Positions 12,193 to 24,900 of a stretch of 64,000 bases of DNA are shown here, piece by piece; position 1 is the stretch's first letter, and every line of letters begins with the position of its first letter. The translations under genes and the position numbers were made by a program. The notes beneath the pieces were generated by a model. That model saw only the letters and a program-made list of their open reading frames with translations, made no database searches and was not told the origin of the DNA. This DNA is from Lycocorax pyrrhopterus obiensis. Its lineage: Eukaryota; Chordata; Aves; Passeriformes; Paradisaeidae. The stretch lies in assembly GCA_014706295.1 (NCBI GenBank), contig JACSVZ010000011.1, positions 14,825,329-14,889,328 on the forward strand, in the 5' to 3' direction.

Positions 12193-15100
12193 TTTGCTTG
12201 GTAGCTTTGGAAATCAGGAATGGAAATTTTTCCATGTAGAAAGAAAACCTGTATGTGCTATTTGAAGATATATTTATCTTTCTGTTGATTCTCTGTCTTT
12301 TCCTCAAGAGCAGAAGAAAGTTTGACATCTGCCCATCGCTTTCTCTCATGATCAGATTGGGTTTGGTTTCTGTTGTTTACCGTATTTCCAGAATTATAAA
12401 TAGGATTTAAGGTTTTTAGCCTAACCTCAGACCTCTACAGGGAGCAGTGACTTCTCTGGTGCTTGCTGTCACTGAGATAATGTATTGCAAGCTGTCCTGG
12501 GAGAAAGGACACCTGTCAATATTAGCAATTATTTTTTGCATCTTCTTTTGTTTATACTAACAAGACAATGGTTGCAATTTAATTTTATTTTCTTATCAGA
12601 CAATTCTGTTTGACTGCTTACAAACTTTTTTTCAACCACTCCTTCAGCTGCATCAGATATTCTTATCTTCCACTACTGAAATTTAAAGTTGAGATGTGCA
12701 TTAATCATTCTTTTAGCAGACTGTTACGTAATGTTCTTGTCTGAAAATTAATGTCCAGGATTTGGGAGACTCTCTTTTAATAATATGTAAATACGTCAAA
12801 TTAAACCTGTCTGTTGAGTTTTCCTAGAATGAGAGTATTTCTAGTGGCAGTATCAGAGAATAAATCCAAACTCATTAAATATGAGGTGGTACTTTGTGGA
12901 ATGGCTCTTTTGTGATGCTGAAATCAATGGGAGCTTGGCAGGGATTTTAGTTGAAACAGAATTGGGATAAGAATGATGCTTATGCACTATTCTTTTAAAT
13001 GTCCCTTTCTTTTGCAATATTAAATAAAAAAGCAAAATGAAGACTTGAATCTGTGTGAAGAATTTGACAGTTCATGGTGAAATGTTCACTGTCTGCTCTG
13101 GCTCATTCAAAAATCACAGCAAACCGAAAGTCCCTTAAGGGGAGTGGCCTGCAGGTGATCTATGCTATTTACAGAAAGAAGAGCACAACTTTAATTTCTG
13201 TACCAAATTTCAAATGGTGAGGGTTAGGGAGAGCACAGATGTACCTGAAGGTGTAAGCTGTGTTCATCTGCTTTCTATTCTTAAAGCATATACAGGGCTG
13301 CAGCCTACATATGTTTGTCTGAGTGATTAATGGCTTATATCCATACATTAGAACTGAGAGTATTAAGATTTATATCTTTTTGTTTTGAAAAGCAACAGCA
13401 AGCCCATAAATGCATGCTAAATGTACTCCATCTGATGAGCATGTGACCCACAGTGGACATTTACAGTAAATGACTAGAGCCATTTAGAGGGTTTTTTTTT
13501 AAGCTGTTAAATACATTTTAAAATGTCATAAGATGTCATGAGTCATGGATGTAAAGCTGATATTTATATTTATCAGACACTTTGAAGACAGAAAAGATCT
13601 TACCTTTGTACCTCTTTCTTCGCTTTCTAAACTGATGAATGTATTGTGATAGGAGAGGTCAGGATAGAAAAATACAGGTAGTGAGAGTCCAACATTTTTC
13701 ATGGTGTTTATTTACATAGTTTGTTCCAAGTGCCATAAGGATGGCTGATAAATGCTCTACGTTATGAGGGATTTAGAATACCTAAATTAGGTGTTGAGGG
13801 GAGTTGTCTGAAACCTGCTAATAGGAGACAGCAGGAAGAGACAGTATGAAAGAAGTTTATATAGCTTTTATTTTCCTTCTAAATAATGTACTAAGTGTAT
13901 TCCAGGACTTGTAGAAATGTTCTAGCTCTATGTCCTTCAGTACCTTATCCCAGAGAACATTTCCAAGGCCATGCCTGCTGGTTTCGAGCTCGATGGGAGC
14001 TGACCCTGAGTGCTGGGTTACCTTCCTTTGGATACGTGTTCTCTGTGTTCATTGCACCCACTCCTGCCTTCTTAGAGCTTCTCTTTGTATTGACATATTC
14101 TAGGTTTTTTTCCCCCAATCTGTTGTATAACAATGTGTAGAAAACCAGAAGCAATAGTGGGCCCAGCACTGGATCTGAGTTACATCCAAGTGACTTCAGC
14201 GCTGTGAGATCGTGTTCAAGAGCGGCTGTACCCACGGCTTAACTCTGCAGCTTGTGTAAACATTGATAGGTTCAATGCACATCTGTATGTCTTGTGTTTG
14301 AGGAGGAGACTGGTCAAACACAGCCTCGTAACTGGTATAGAAAACCTGTGATTTTGAACCATCAGGATTCTATTTCTGGGATAGATACAAACCTGTTCAT
14401 AAAGAAAAATATTTGAAGAAGACATGGAAGATTTAATTTACTGGCTGTCTTACTCAGTCAGCCAAATAGTGCTGTTTATTTCAGTAGCACTCCTTCTCAA
14501 TAGAAATCCTAGATTACTTCAGCAAGCTCAGGGAGTGGAATTTTTTTATGCCTTTTTTTTCCCCTGTCTTGTACAAGTTTGTGAGAAATCTTCAAACAAA
14601 GCATTTTTTAAAGAAGTTGCTTTAAAGATTTGTTGAAATGTTTTTTTCACAGTCTATTTATTTTTTTTCCAGTGCTATTGATGGATTTAAGGTATTTCAA
14701 CTGTGAGTGAATTAGCTGTATAAGAATGTTTTAATGATACGAGGGGGTATTGGATGACGGCAGACTTTTTTAGCATCTCTGAACAGTACAAATTGCCAAC
14801 ATCTTCACATTTCTGTAAGGAGAACCTGCTTAAGGCCCAGTGGGGTTAAGAACGTTGTTTACTCTACTCTTGACTCCTGCAGTATAACAATAAAAAAGTG
14901 ATTAAAATTTAAGTAGTCATGAGAGATTTTCGCTATATCTAATTTCTTGAATGCTGGTGTGCATTAAAACTGGATCATTGCATAATACTGTTGTGGTAAG
15001 TATTACTGTATTACCTTGTTTAGCAACCAACAGAAATAAGAACAGTAATTCTGTGATAAGTAGTCTTGTCTAAATGTGCTGAGTTCAAAAATTGTTTAGC

Positions 15101-17019
15101 ATTAAGGTTGTGTTAATTGCTTCCTCTGTAGGTTTTGTTAATAATAGAGATATTAATAGATCTCTATTTTGAAGTAGTTAACATACCACAAAAATCATTT
15201 GCAAGGCAAAATTTGATGCTGAGTTTCTCGCATCAGAAAGCATTTTCTGCTTCTGTTTGGGAAGGTTAATGATTTCCACAGATTTCACATGGAAAGCAAG
15301 AGAGATTCCATCTTTTTTCAGTGTCTTTGCATTCATCATGAAAGAAAGAGGTATCTCTCCAGCTGTGGGTGTGGAAGGGTGACCCTTTCCTTCAAGGGCA
15401 CGTGGGGTTGCAGTTATCAGGGAAGCCATCCAGCTCTCTTGTGTAGGTGCTGTGGAATTTGGGCTTTATAAGCATAGAATGTACATTCCTAAACCTCGGT
15501 ACACAACAGCATCTCTGCATGGACCAGATCGTGCATGCAGTGGAAAGTGGAATAGCAGAATTAAGCATTACTTTGTATCAGCTCTTGGCCTGTATTGCTC
15601 CATCTGCATGTCCATGCTCTGTTTTTCCACATTTTCTTTTGGATGAGTCAGAGCAGGGGTGGTAGAGGATAAATAAGCAAAGGTATCCTGTGCAATACCC
15701 CCTGCTGAGTTTTCTGATTCTTGAAAGCCATGCTTTAGTGTTTGGAACTGAGCAGTGGAAGTGTGTGGGACAGCTTTATTTACTTACACCTCTTTGCTTT
15801 ATGGTCTTTGGAAGAGGCTCCCCCTCACCATGTTTACTGCTTTGTAAAGTAAATCTTTGATTTCCTGTAGCAGTCACAGTCTGTTAAATAACTGTTTTCT
15901 TCGTGTGGAAAAAGCACTTCATTTTCTCACTCCCCAGGTCTCCCCAGCCCACAAAGTGTGAATTCCTTGTCTGTGTTTGAATCTGCTTTTTCACTGGTTT
16001 CTGACAGTTTATTATGTACTTTGCCATTATTAGGAAGATGATTTAAACTATAAACAGATCACATGTAAACAATGCTTCCTAAAATGATAATGTTTTACTT
16101 CCTTAGTTTTGTCTCATTACAATGTTCTTGCTACCATTACTGTGTTAATCATTTCTTATATATAAAAAGCTTTCTGAAGCAAGACAAACATTTCTGTATG
16201 AGATGAACATTATCTCTTTCTTCTTTGAATGACTCAGTACCAAATATGATCTGTTAAGAGCTGGACATTGCAAGGACATCAGACTAAGGAAAGAGATTTT
16301 TTGAATACCAGAATTGTTGAAACCACCAGGACAAGCTTTTTTGAGATTGTGTTCCGAGAGAGACAAATACAGACCCTTTCTGACTCACATACCAGTGCCT
16401 GCTTTGCCAGACACACCAAACCAGACTGTGGCCATCTGAAACTGTGTTATTGAGTTCACATCTCAGAATTTTGCAGCACCTAAACCAGCCTCATCTCTTA
16501 TTGAGACACATGAAGTCAAGCTGAAGAATTATATTGAAGTGATAAGTTAGATGTTGATGCCAAATTCAGATATTTCACATTAAATGTTTTTATAAATCCA
16601 TTTACAGGTTTATTTGAACAATCTGCCTGGATTAATGGGAACTATAATGGTTTATTTTCTCTATTTGTCTTCTTATGTCCACTATGAAAGTGTGTCCTTC
16701 GAGCTTCTTTAAGTAAAGTAAAAGATAGGTTGTCACAACTAGAATTTGTTCTCTTGTGCTGTACAAAGATTTTGCAGGAAAAAAGTTTGATCTGAAATTG
16801 TAGATGTCTCCTCTAAACAACAACCAGACACATCAAGCAGAAAATTCTGAATGTCTGATGACATTCTTGCAGTTTTTATTTTTTTAATATAAATTCTCAT
16901 AATACAAACGCACCTGCTTCAAATGGTTATACTATATGTGTGTTGAATATCTACAACTCAAATGAATCTAATTACTCTTGGTAAAATCTCAAGCAAAATT
17001 AAGATGTGATTGTACTATA
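12193..17019. other. Intronic block, no gene seen
   Basis: AT-rich intron following the CR1 copy. Open frames are under 100 codons and unrecognised. An inverted repeat at 15143-15168 is the only local structure noted. Confidence 0.8.
15143..15168. repeat. AT-rich 9-bp inverted repeat
   Basis: AATAGAGAT (15143-15151) and ATCTCTATT (15160-15168) flank an 8-nt AT-rich loop. Inverted repeats of this length are expected now and then in AT-rich intron. Confidence 0.85.
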
Positions 17020-17420
17020 AAATGGCCTAGAACAGCATTACTTTGAAATGTTCATTAACATAAGAGAAAAGAGAAAACCTTTAGAGCCCAGAACATTTCT
17101 CTGAGGATGCAGGCAGTTATTTTATTCTGCATTAGTTTCACTGATGGCACATTGTTAAACACAACGAGTTACAAAAAATTATGAAGAAATTTGTATTTTA
17201 GCCACTGTTTTTCAGTTGTGCAACGTGGAGATGTTTAACATGAAGATGCCTCCATTCGCAGATAGAATGGCTTTATTTAAAATTGATTAGGAGCAATTCA
17301 CAGCAGCCTGCCAAATTGCTAATGGAAGCCATTTGAATCAATTCTCTCGTATAATTTAAATGCCATTTCACTGCATATAGTTTAACCAGGAAAGAATCCC
17401 AGCTTGCAGCCAGTAAAATT
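17020..17420. other. Candidate conserved non-coding element
   Basis: Complex, non-repetitive sequence dense in TAAT/ATTA and AATTT cores, with CAGCAGCCTGCCAAATTGC and a stretch around GCCATTTGAATCAATT. It lacks long stretches of simple repeat. This resembles developmental enhancers in vertebrate introns, but conservation itself cannot be seen from one genome. Confidence 0.35.
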
Positions 17421-17722
17421 AATTATTTATTTTTCTTTTCATAAATATTTTCTTGGTCCCCCAAAAAAAGTAAAACCAAAAGAAATTCTCATGCACTGAA
17501 ACTTTTCCATGGTATGCACACTTCAAATGGCTAATTTGAGAAATGCCATAGTATTATTTTTACTTACGTATGTCAAAAAGCATTTTTATCTACATGTCAG
17601 GTGTTTTTCTTACCTGATAGCTTTTTGTGGAGTATGCATTTAAGGCTAAGTTACAAATTGGATTCTGCTGTTAACTGAGGGGCCTGTTCAGCAAAAATTA
17701 TATATAGGCTTTTCTCAGAAGG
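17421..17722. other. Intronic block, nothing recognised
   Basis: About 300 bp of AT-rich intron between the candidate element and a GC-richer patch. I see no gene, repeat or regulatory motif I could defend. Confidence 0.8.
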
Positions 17723-17890
17723 TCGTGGGATCCATCTTTGCTGAGGTGATGAAGCGGGGAGCTCCTCTTGGCCCCAGAATCACTTCTGTCCTGATGTGCC
17801 TGGGTGTCCCACGGGGGAGTCGTCTGACGGCAGAGAATTCTTTGTGGGAGGTCTGGTGTTTGCTGCAGCACTCTCATCCATCACTGAAAG
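17723..17890. other. Small GC-richer patch
   Basis: Five CpGs lie within about 110 bp (17724-17830) and the segment is clearly richer in G and C than its flanks. There is no open frame of note and no repeat match that I recognise. Confidence 0.5.
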
Positions 17891-17994
17891 ATTGTCCTAT
17901 CTAGGGGTTAATTTTATTGTTATTTGCCTGAAAATCAATTGAATTAAACTTGAGAACTAATGGTATATTGCCCTAGTTTAAAAATAAACATTCT

Positions 17995-18240
17995 GGGGTT
18001 TGGCTGCTATTGGCTGAGATTTTGCACTGTCAGCGCGATGCAGGAAGAATATCTTTTAATTTCATGCTTTGCCCACTCATCTATTGCACTGCCAATTGCA
18101 ACCACTGCAGTGCCAAACAAGTGAAAATATGGATTGCATAAAAATATAGAGGAATGTTGATGCTGCAACAGCAGAGGAAGTGCATTACAGGGGCTGCTAC
18201 TCTTCAGACGGAAATAGCAAATTGAAATAGTTTCTGGTTG
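17995..18240. other. Candidate regulatory element with four NFI half-sites
   Basis: TTGGCTG occurs twice with a 3-bp gap (18000-18006, 18010-18016). TGCCAA, the opposite half-site, occurs at 18090-18095 and 18111-18116. NFI proteins bind TTGGC(N5)GCCAA and single half-sites. None of the pairs has the canonical N5 inverted spacing, so binding is only a suggestion. Confidence 0.35.
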
Positions 18241-18299
18241 TCCTTCACTGCTGTCCCTTGTGACTTAGAGAACCCAAGAACAAATAGTGGTGCTCTTGG

Positions 18300-18320
18300 T
18301 TTTTTTTCCCCCCCCCTCAG
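18300..18320 (+). repeat. T-run/C9 pyrimidine tract ending in TCAG
   Basis: A T run followed by nine C and then TCAG. It is low complexity, but in the sense direction of WWOX it has the exact form of a strong 3' splice site (see findings). Whether it is ever used cannot be told from sequence. Confidence 0.85.
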
Positions 18321-21300
18321 TATAAAAAACATATTTCAGTGTCTTTTGCTCACATATGGTGATGCATATTGTAAGAATTAAAATATGTCTGAAAATTAAT
18401 CAACCCTCAGTTGACCTTTCCTCACGGGAATTGATACGTAAAGTTGACCTCAAAGTGTAGTAATAATGTATGTCAAAGATATTTAGCAGGCTTTTGCCAT
18501 GCTCTTCTGTATTGGTATGGTGGGCATATGACTGTGCTGATTATGGACCTGAAGGCTTTTCCCCTGCAAAATGTGTGTATCAAGTCAAGAAAGGTCAACC
18601 TGCAATAAGGGTATTTAAGAAAGGAATCTTCAGCTGCATTGGCCCAGTTGAAAATCTAATACCTATTTAAGCAGCAACGTCTTATAAATAGTCTGGTCAA
18701 CATATTTGAGAGACTGTGAAAGTTCATGAGCAAAAAGGGGAGAGAAAAACTTTAATAAGAAAATGTATTGAAACTGTGGGAGAATCCTTAGTTCTGAATG
18801 CAAACCACAGGAGTTAAATGTCAGATATTCTAAAACAGAGGAATAGCTAATATGTGAAATGATTTGGCTGCAGGGGTTTTTTTTATCATGGTAAGAAAAG
18901 CTTTATGGAAATGGGACTATGCTAGGGTTTTGGGTTTTGGTTTTTAGGTGTGTGGTGTTTTGGTTTTTTTTTTTTTTTAATGATTTCTGCCCCCATTTTC
19001 CCCTGAAGAGAGTTACTGCGTTTGTAACATTAAAGTTTAGAAAGGCAAGTGGTTGTGGCAGAGATGACCAAGAGGAACCGAAAGAAAGTCAGGCCATTTG
19101 TCTGGAACATAGGAATTTTGTACAGAGATTGAGCTCTTGTAGAGCCTTGTAGAGGGGACCTGCTCTTCCCTCAAACAAACCCTACAGTCCAAGGGATTTG
19201 TACCATATTTCCCTTTCTTCTTTGAGACCCTGATAGAAAAAATAGTTCCTTAACTGTATCCACTGGCATTTTAAGACTAATAAATAATTCTTCACAGTCA
19301 CTCAATCACTGCCAGTGCAGACTTGAAAAGGTAATTTATTTTGCAGATGGACACCCCTGACAGCACTCTGGAGGCCATCCTTTCCGACATAACCGCTTTC
19401 AAGAAGCCGAGAATAAAACATCCTGCTTGACCAGGTTTTAATGTAGTGAAGCCACTCCTTGATAGAGTAATCTAATCTGTACTCTGGGGAGGGAGGGGGC
19501 CTCTGCCACTGTCCTTTTTCATTGTGGTTTCCTGTCCTGTTAACCAAGGAAAAGGTCAGTAATGCGCTCTCCAAGCTCATCACTTCATACATGTGCACCA
19601 CCCAGGAAAGGAGAAACCCTGTGTTTGTCCACTGTACCACGGGATGGGTTAACAGAAAATGGTGAGTGAAGTAAACAAAGAGGAGTTAAATGCTTTTTTA
19701 CTTGTCAAAATTAAGAAACAAAGAAGAAAAGATAAACAGTTTGGAGCACCAGACCTGGAGGAACCCATAGATTCTTGATGTGGGAATGATGGTGAGAAAG
19801 AAGAGAGAAAAACTTAATTAATGGGGGAGAGCTGACTGAGCAGACAGATTTTGGAGAAAAATAGGTGACCTAGTTTGGTATCACAAAGCATAATTTTCAT
19901 TTTAGCTGTGAGGCATTAACATGGCTAACATTTCACAAAATGGGCTGTAGATCATACAGCCTTTCCTGAAGTCCATTGGTAGAAAAGTTTAGAAAGTGCT
20001 GTCTGTGTTGAAGAAAGTCTTTCAAGGACTTGGGCAGTGCCTCTTCCTCATTCTCTGCTTGTTTCCCTGCCTGAGGACAAAGTTCCAGCATTTCTTGGTC
20101 ATGTGGTTGGAGCAGACCTTGCACAGCACTTGTGCTCCTCAAACATCAACATGGTCTTTGGGGCAAGACTGGGAAAATGTATTAATAAACATAGTGGCCG
20201 CTCGACTCTTGAAAAAAAATTTTTTTCTTATTTCTTTTCATATTGCAAACCAGATTACTCCATATTGAGAGATTAAAGTCTTCGCTGGCACAGTAAAGAG
20301 ACGCTCACATGAATGAAAATAATTTATTTCTACGCGTTCTTCTTTTATCTGAGTAAATGAAGTTTAGGGAGATATAGTGCCTTATTTCATCGGGAATTTC
20401 CATTCCGAAGGGAAAAGAAATAGAATAGGAATTGTGGTTCTAAATATCTAAGGTTACAACTTTGCTGTAACTGGAGCTGTAACTCCCAGTTACGGCGGTG
20501 TTTGATCCCCTTCCCGGTTCCAAAGGCTGTCTGGGTTACTTAGATATATGTCTCACCATTAAAGCATTTTCCCCTTCTCTGTTTCTTATGGTAAATATGC
20601 TCTAGAAAGATTTTTTTTTTTAAAACTCTTTTTTGAAAAGTTTTAAAAGAAAATTTACAGCTGGTGAGGAACATGGTTTTTACATACTGGACCTTATCGT
20701 CTCAGTAACCAATTTTTCCTTATGTCTCAGAACTCTCATTAATTTTTCACAGGCTTGTGATGGATAGTTTTTATTTATTCACGTCTGAGGTTCTGTTGTG
20801 TGAAAAGGACTCATTTTATAACATTACATATTCATGGCTTGGGATAGATGGGATAAGGAACTTATTATTAATGTGTCACAGTGGGAAACTTACTCTGGGT
20901 TCATTTGTGAATCTTGTTAAATGTGGTGCGGTCAGCAGACAGTGCTGAAATTTTTGATACATTTTATTGGAGAAGGGCAAAGAGGTTCAGTGATGCTTCC
21001 TTATCTAAACAGCACAAGTGAGATGGTGCCTTTCTAAATGCATTTGAAACACTATATCAATAACACAAGGGTAGGAGCAAAGCATGCCTGAGCTACAGTA
21101 AAATCCAAACGGTGCTTTTTAGTAATGGCTGTTTCCAGCCGCTATTTGAGTCTATTTAAATCCAGTTTGCTTAATTAAATCTTGTTTTACTTTTTCCAAA
21201 ATCACAGGAGTTGCTTGCAGTGTAGTGAATTGACATGAGAGTATTGCAAAACTTGATTTCTAGCAGTTGGATTTGCCTGTAGGATTTGATCATGGCCATA

Positions 21301-22126
21301 TTTCACTGAGATGTTTTTGCTGATGTACAGTGGGATTGTGTGAATTCTGACTTTGTGCATGCAACGATGTTTGGAAATCAGTGATCAGTCTGTGTATTGA
21401 ATGTATGCAGCATACAAAATAAAAACTAAGGAGGTAAACTATTTTAGAATTGGATCAGGTTTAAAAGAACGAAATATCCCTTTCATCAGGCCACAAAGAT
21501 GCCCATTTCCAAAGCAGAACATTTTCTACCATTGGAAATTTTAAAGTAGGGGCTTTGTCCTCTGTACTTATGTACTCAGAATTTATTTTTCAATTAAATG
21601 CTTCCATACTCATTTCTGTAGTTACAGAAATGGGCCCAGAGAGGAAGTCAGTAATTTAGCTCTGCTTCTGACTCCCTGTTATTTATCACCTATTGTTACC
21701 TTTCTACTTATGTTATTATTGGAAATCTAGAAAGATGATTTTGTTGGGGTCTTTTTGAGTGTACTACTCCCTTTCTTACCAGAGCAGCTTGTGGATGAAG
21801 GTATTGAAGTTTACAATACCAGAAATTATTCAAATATTTCAGAACGTGCTATCAAAACCCAAATGAATTATAATTCCCTTTTGTTCTAAAACATTTTCTT
21901 TCTTTTGAAATGAATAATAAAATAGATGAAATAAATTTGAGCTACTTAAGTAGCTTGAGACGAGCAGGACAAGACAATTTACGACGGCCATATTTTAAAA
22001 GAAAATTTTCAGTGATGTTAAACGCTGGCTTTATTAGCGATCCTACCAGTAGGTCAACAGTATTATATTGTCATTTATAATAGAGGAGCTGGGCAGCGAG
22101 AAAACTGTAGTCTATTAAGAGTTTTG

Positions 22127-22149
22127 TGAGTGTGTGTGTGTGTGTGTAT
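22127..22149 (+). repeat. (TG)n microsatellite
   Basis: An alternating TG run of about 17 bp follows GTGAG and ends in TATA. It is a short dinucleotide repeat, likely polymorphic. Confidence 0.95.
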
Positions 22150-22443
22150 ACAGTGAAATAATATCTAGTGTAATGTGAAGTGACAGTCAAAATTACAGCT
22201 TTTCTCTTGCCGCAAGGGTACTTCTCTGCCAAGTATAGTAATATTGTTGTAGCAGTGTTCAAGGTTGTCAGCAGTTCTTGGTTACTCTGCAGAGAGCCAT
22301 AACTGTGTGTGGAAGCAAGGAGCTTCCTGTCAAGGGAGATACTATAATTTTGATATATATTTGTTGGTGCCAAACTGCAATTAAATAGGAGGCGTTGGAA
22401 GGGGTTTTATTTAGCCAACTCAAATTTGTTGATTAATTAGTTA

Positions 22444-22493
22444 AAACAAAAAAAAAAAAAAAAAAAAAAGAAAGAAAAAAAAAAGAAAAAAAA
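22444..22493 (+). repeat. A-rich tract with a 22-A run
   Basis: An unbroken run of 22 A (22448-22469) is followed by A-rich sequence with single G interruptions. I see no retrogene body upstream and no clear target-site duplication, so I read this as low-complexity sequence rather than a poly(A) tail. Confidence 0.9.
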
Positions 22494-23173
22494 TCTGTAA
22501 GGAAATCCTCCTCTTACACAAACATAGATTAAATGATGAATTTATCTGGTATTTGTCTGTGCTCAAAGTAGTCTGTTATTTTTATGGAATAAACCTTATT
22601 TCTGCTTGTGGATCTGGGATTTTTGAGGATGTATAGGGCATACTGCTTTTAGTTAAAATATTAGTTCTGAGGCTAATTATCAATCATAAAATTATTTTAA
22701 GGGGTTGTTGTAGACTTCAATTTTTTAGGGGTCAGCATAGAAACTCTTTCTTCTCAAAGCATGTTTTTTCAAGATGTGCTTTTGTGTCAGGAAATCGACA
22801 AAATATTGTCACAAAAATGTGTATTATCATCCATATTGGAAGCAGTAAAGAATTTCTCCTATTTCCCCACGTTGAAAACGATGATAATGGTGTCAGCAAT
22901 TTTATTCAGCAGAAAACCATTTTTCTTGATGATTAGATTAAACAAAATGAGGTGGAGGAGAGAGTTCCTTTGGAAAACATAGCTTTAAAGGAAATCAGGA
23001 ACTCTGCTGCTGTCCTCCAGCAAAGTATTAAGGTGCAAACATACTTACGTGATCTTACGACTTGAATCCTGAAAATTTAGTGTTATGCTAATATAGCTGG
23101 TTAAATAGTATCTAAAATATTGCTTAGCCAAAACCCTCAGTGGCTTTCACTGAGTATTTTTCAAGTGGAGCTG

Positions 23174-23200
23174 CTGAAGCACCTGGTGAGGTGCTTCCAG
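23174..23200. repeat. Hairpin with 9-bp stem and one-base bulge extension
   Basis: GAAGCACCT (23176-23184), loop GGTG and AGGTGCTTC (23189-23197) pair perfectly. Two more pairs form past a bulged C. The segment is slightly GC-richer than its surroundings. Confidence 0.9.
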
Positions 23201-24349
23201 ACCCTCCACTCCCTTCTTCCCTGGTTTCACTGCAATGCCAGTGTGTGACTTGCCTTGTAGAATTGGGTGCTGCTCACAGCAAAGCAGAAGCCACAAAAGC
23301 TGACCCTGATTTTCAGATGTGTGTGTGAGGGAAGAGAAGATAATTAAAAAAATAAATCATTAATAACTTTCCAGTATTTTTCTTTTAACTATAGCTAAAA
23401 TAAATTTCAAATGCTTTATGCTGAGGAAGTGAATTTGAAAGCAAGAAGCATCCTTTGAGTTATTTTTCTCAAAGAAAATTGGGGTGATGAGTGGGTACTT
23501 TGCACAACTGGCATTGGTTGTTCCACTGTTATCTCAAGGACTCTTTGATTTATCCCAAAACACCCTGCAGGTGCAGGTTAACTTCTTCTGGAAATCCTGT
23601 GTATCTGATTTATAGAAACTGAGCATGATCTGAAGTTTATGGATGTGTTGAAGAGCTCAGGTTGTGCTGGTGCACTAAGCTCAATGAGTAAATGTAAAAT
23701 GTAGCTGTAGTAGTTGTTACTGCACTGGGGCCCATCCTTAACCATGGGACACATCTCTGACCCCCGTGCAGAGGAGCTGTCCCAGTGCATTGTGATTGGC
23801 CATAAGACATAGGAAAGACTCTACAAAGAGAAATTTGTGAAATGACAGGAAATATCTGCTTTATGGTGTTTCTCTCTATGGCCTCCCACCTTGTTTTGAC
23901 TAATATTTCTCTTATCATCACTGAAGCTTTTTTTTTCTTCTGGTGGAGGGCAGAAAGCCAAAATCTGAGTGTGTTATCAGAGCTGATTTCCCCACTTTTT
24001 GTAAATACATCATTTACTGAGGTATCATAGGATGTCTTATCTCTCATCTTTTCCGAATTTCCTCAATCTGGCCAGCTGTCTGGTTTATGAACATCTAAAG
24101 TCTTTGTTTCTAGCTCTTTTGTTGCCACTAGAAATTTGGGTATTTTCCTGTGAAGTCTTATCTGTTTGGTGCAGGAGCCTTGGTGCTCAAGAGGTGCTCA
24201 CACAATATCTGTTTGTGCACAAAGCTGCTGCACACACCAGTCAACACCTCACTCAGCATCCTTAACCTGAGTGGGCTCAGCATCCTGTGAGTGACAAAGC
24301 AATTTACCAAGTGTAAATTCCTTCCCATCGCTGCATTGATATGTTGGCT

Positions 24350-24900
24350 CTATTTTTTTTTTAATTGAATAAATATATTAAGCAGCAGGGCAGATTATTT
24401 TCTTTGTGGCCTTGCTGTTGCAATTTGAGAACAGATACGATTTCCTTCAGCTGATGAAGAAAGCAACATCTGTTCTTGGTTTCCTGCAGCTTTCCTTCAG
24501 ACAATGCATTTAGATGCACAATTTGAATTCCTTCCTAAGAAATAGAAAATTAAAACTTTGACCCCTCCTTCAAAGTGGTGGTTACACTGTGACAACAGTG
24601 GGTTGAGCTAAATTCAGCTATGTCAGGCAAGAACTATAAAAGTAGATAGATTGCCCTCTAAGCTTCACTTTATTGGATATTGTAATTGACATATAGTTGT
24701 CATTTATAATCATCTGTCCATTCCTGTGAGTTGGGAGCAGTAAAGTTAATTGTGGCTGCTCATTTGCATTAATCTCACCTCTGAAGGGTACAGTAACCCA
24801 TTAATATCATGTCATGATGAATTATCACAAATAACATTGAACATATTGATTAATGATCTCTGAGATTTGTATCTCGTTAAAACATTTTGTTAGCTCTTTA
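24350..24900. other. Candidate conserved non-coding element with octamer motif
   Basis: Contains ATTTGCAT (24762-24769), the POU-factor octamer, followed at once by TAAT, plus a dyad ATCATG-T-CATGAT (24806-24818) and several ATTA cores. It is complex sequence without simple repeats. Enhancer-like by texture only. Confidence 0.35.

Larger units (their letters stand above)
18241..24349. other. Intronic block, no gene seen
   Basis: AT-rich intron with the pyrimidine/TCAG tract at 18300, a G-rich run (GGGGAGGGAGGGGG) at 19486-19499, the TG microsatellite, the 22-A run and a hairpin at 23174. The longest open frame (136 codons, 23637-24047 minus) has no recognisable domain. Confidence 0.75.

Noticed and set aside
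19485..19499. GGGGAGGGAGGGGG as a G-quadruplex
   Set aside because: Only three G3+ tracts are present, so it does not meet the four-tract rule. A two-layer form is possible but weak.
22444..22493. Possible poly(A) tail of a processed pseudogene
   Set aside because: No gene-like sequence, clear polyadenylation signal context or target-site duplication could be found around it.
23637..24047. 136-codon minus-strand frame
   Set aside because: The peptide is unrecognised, it lies within low-complexity A/T runs, and nothing suggests a conserved exon.
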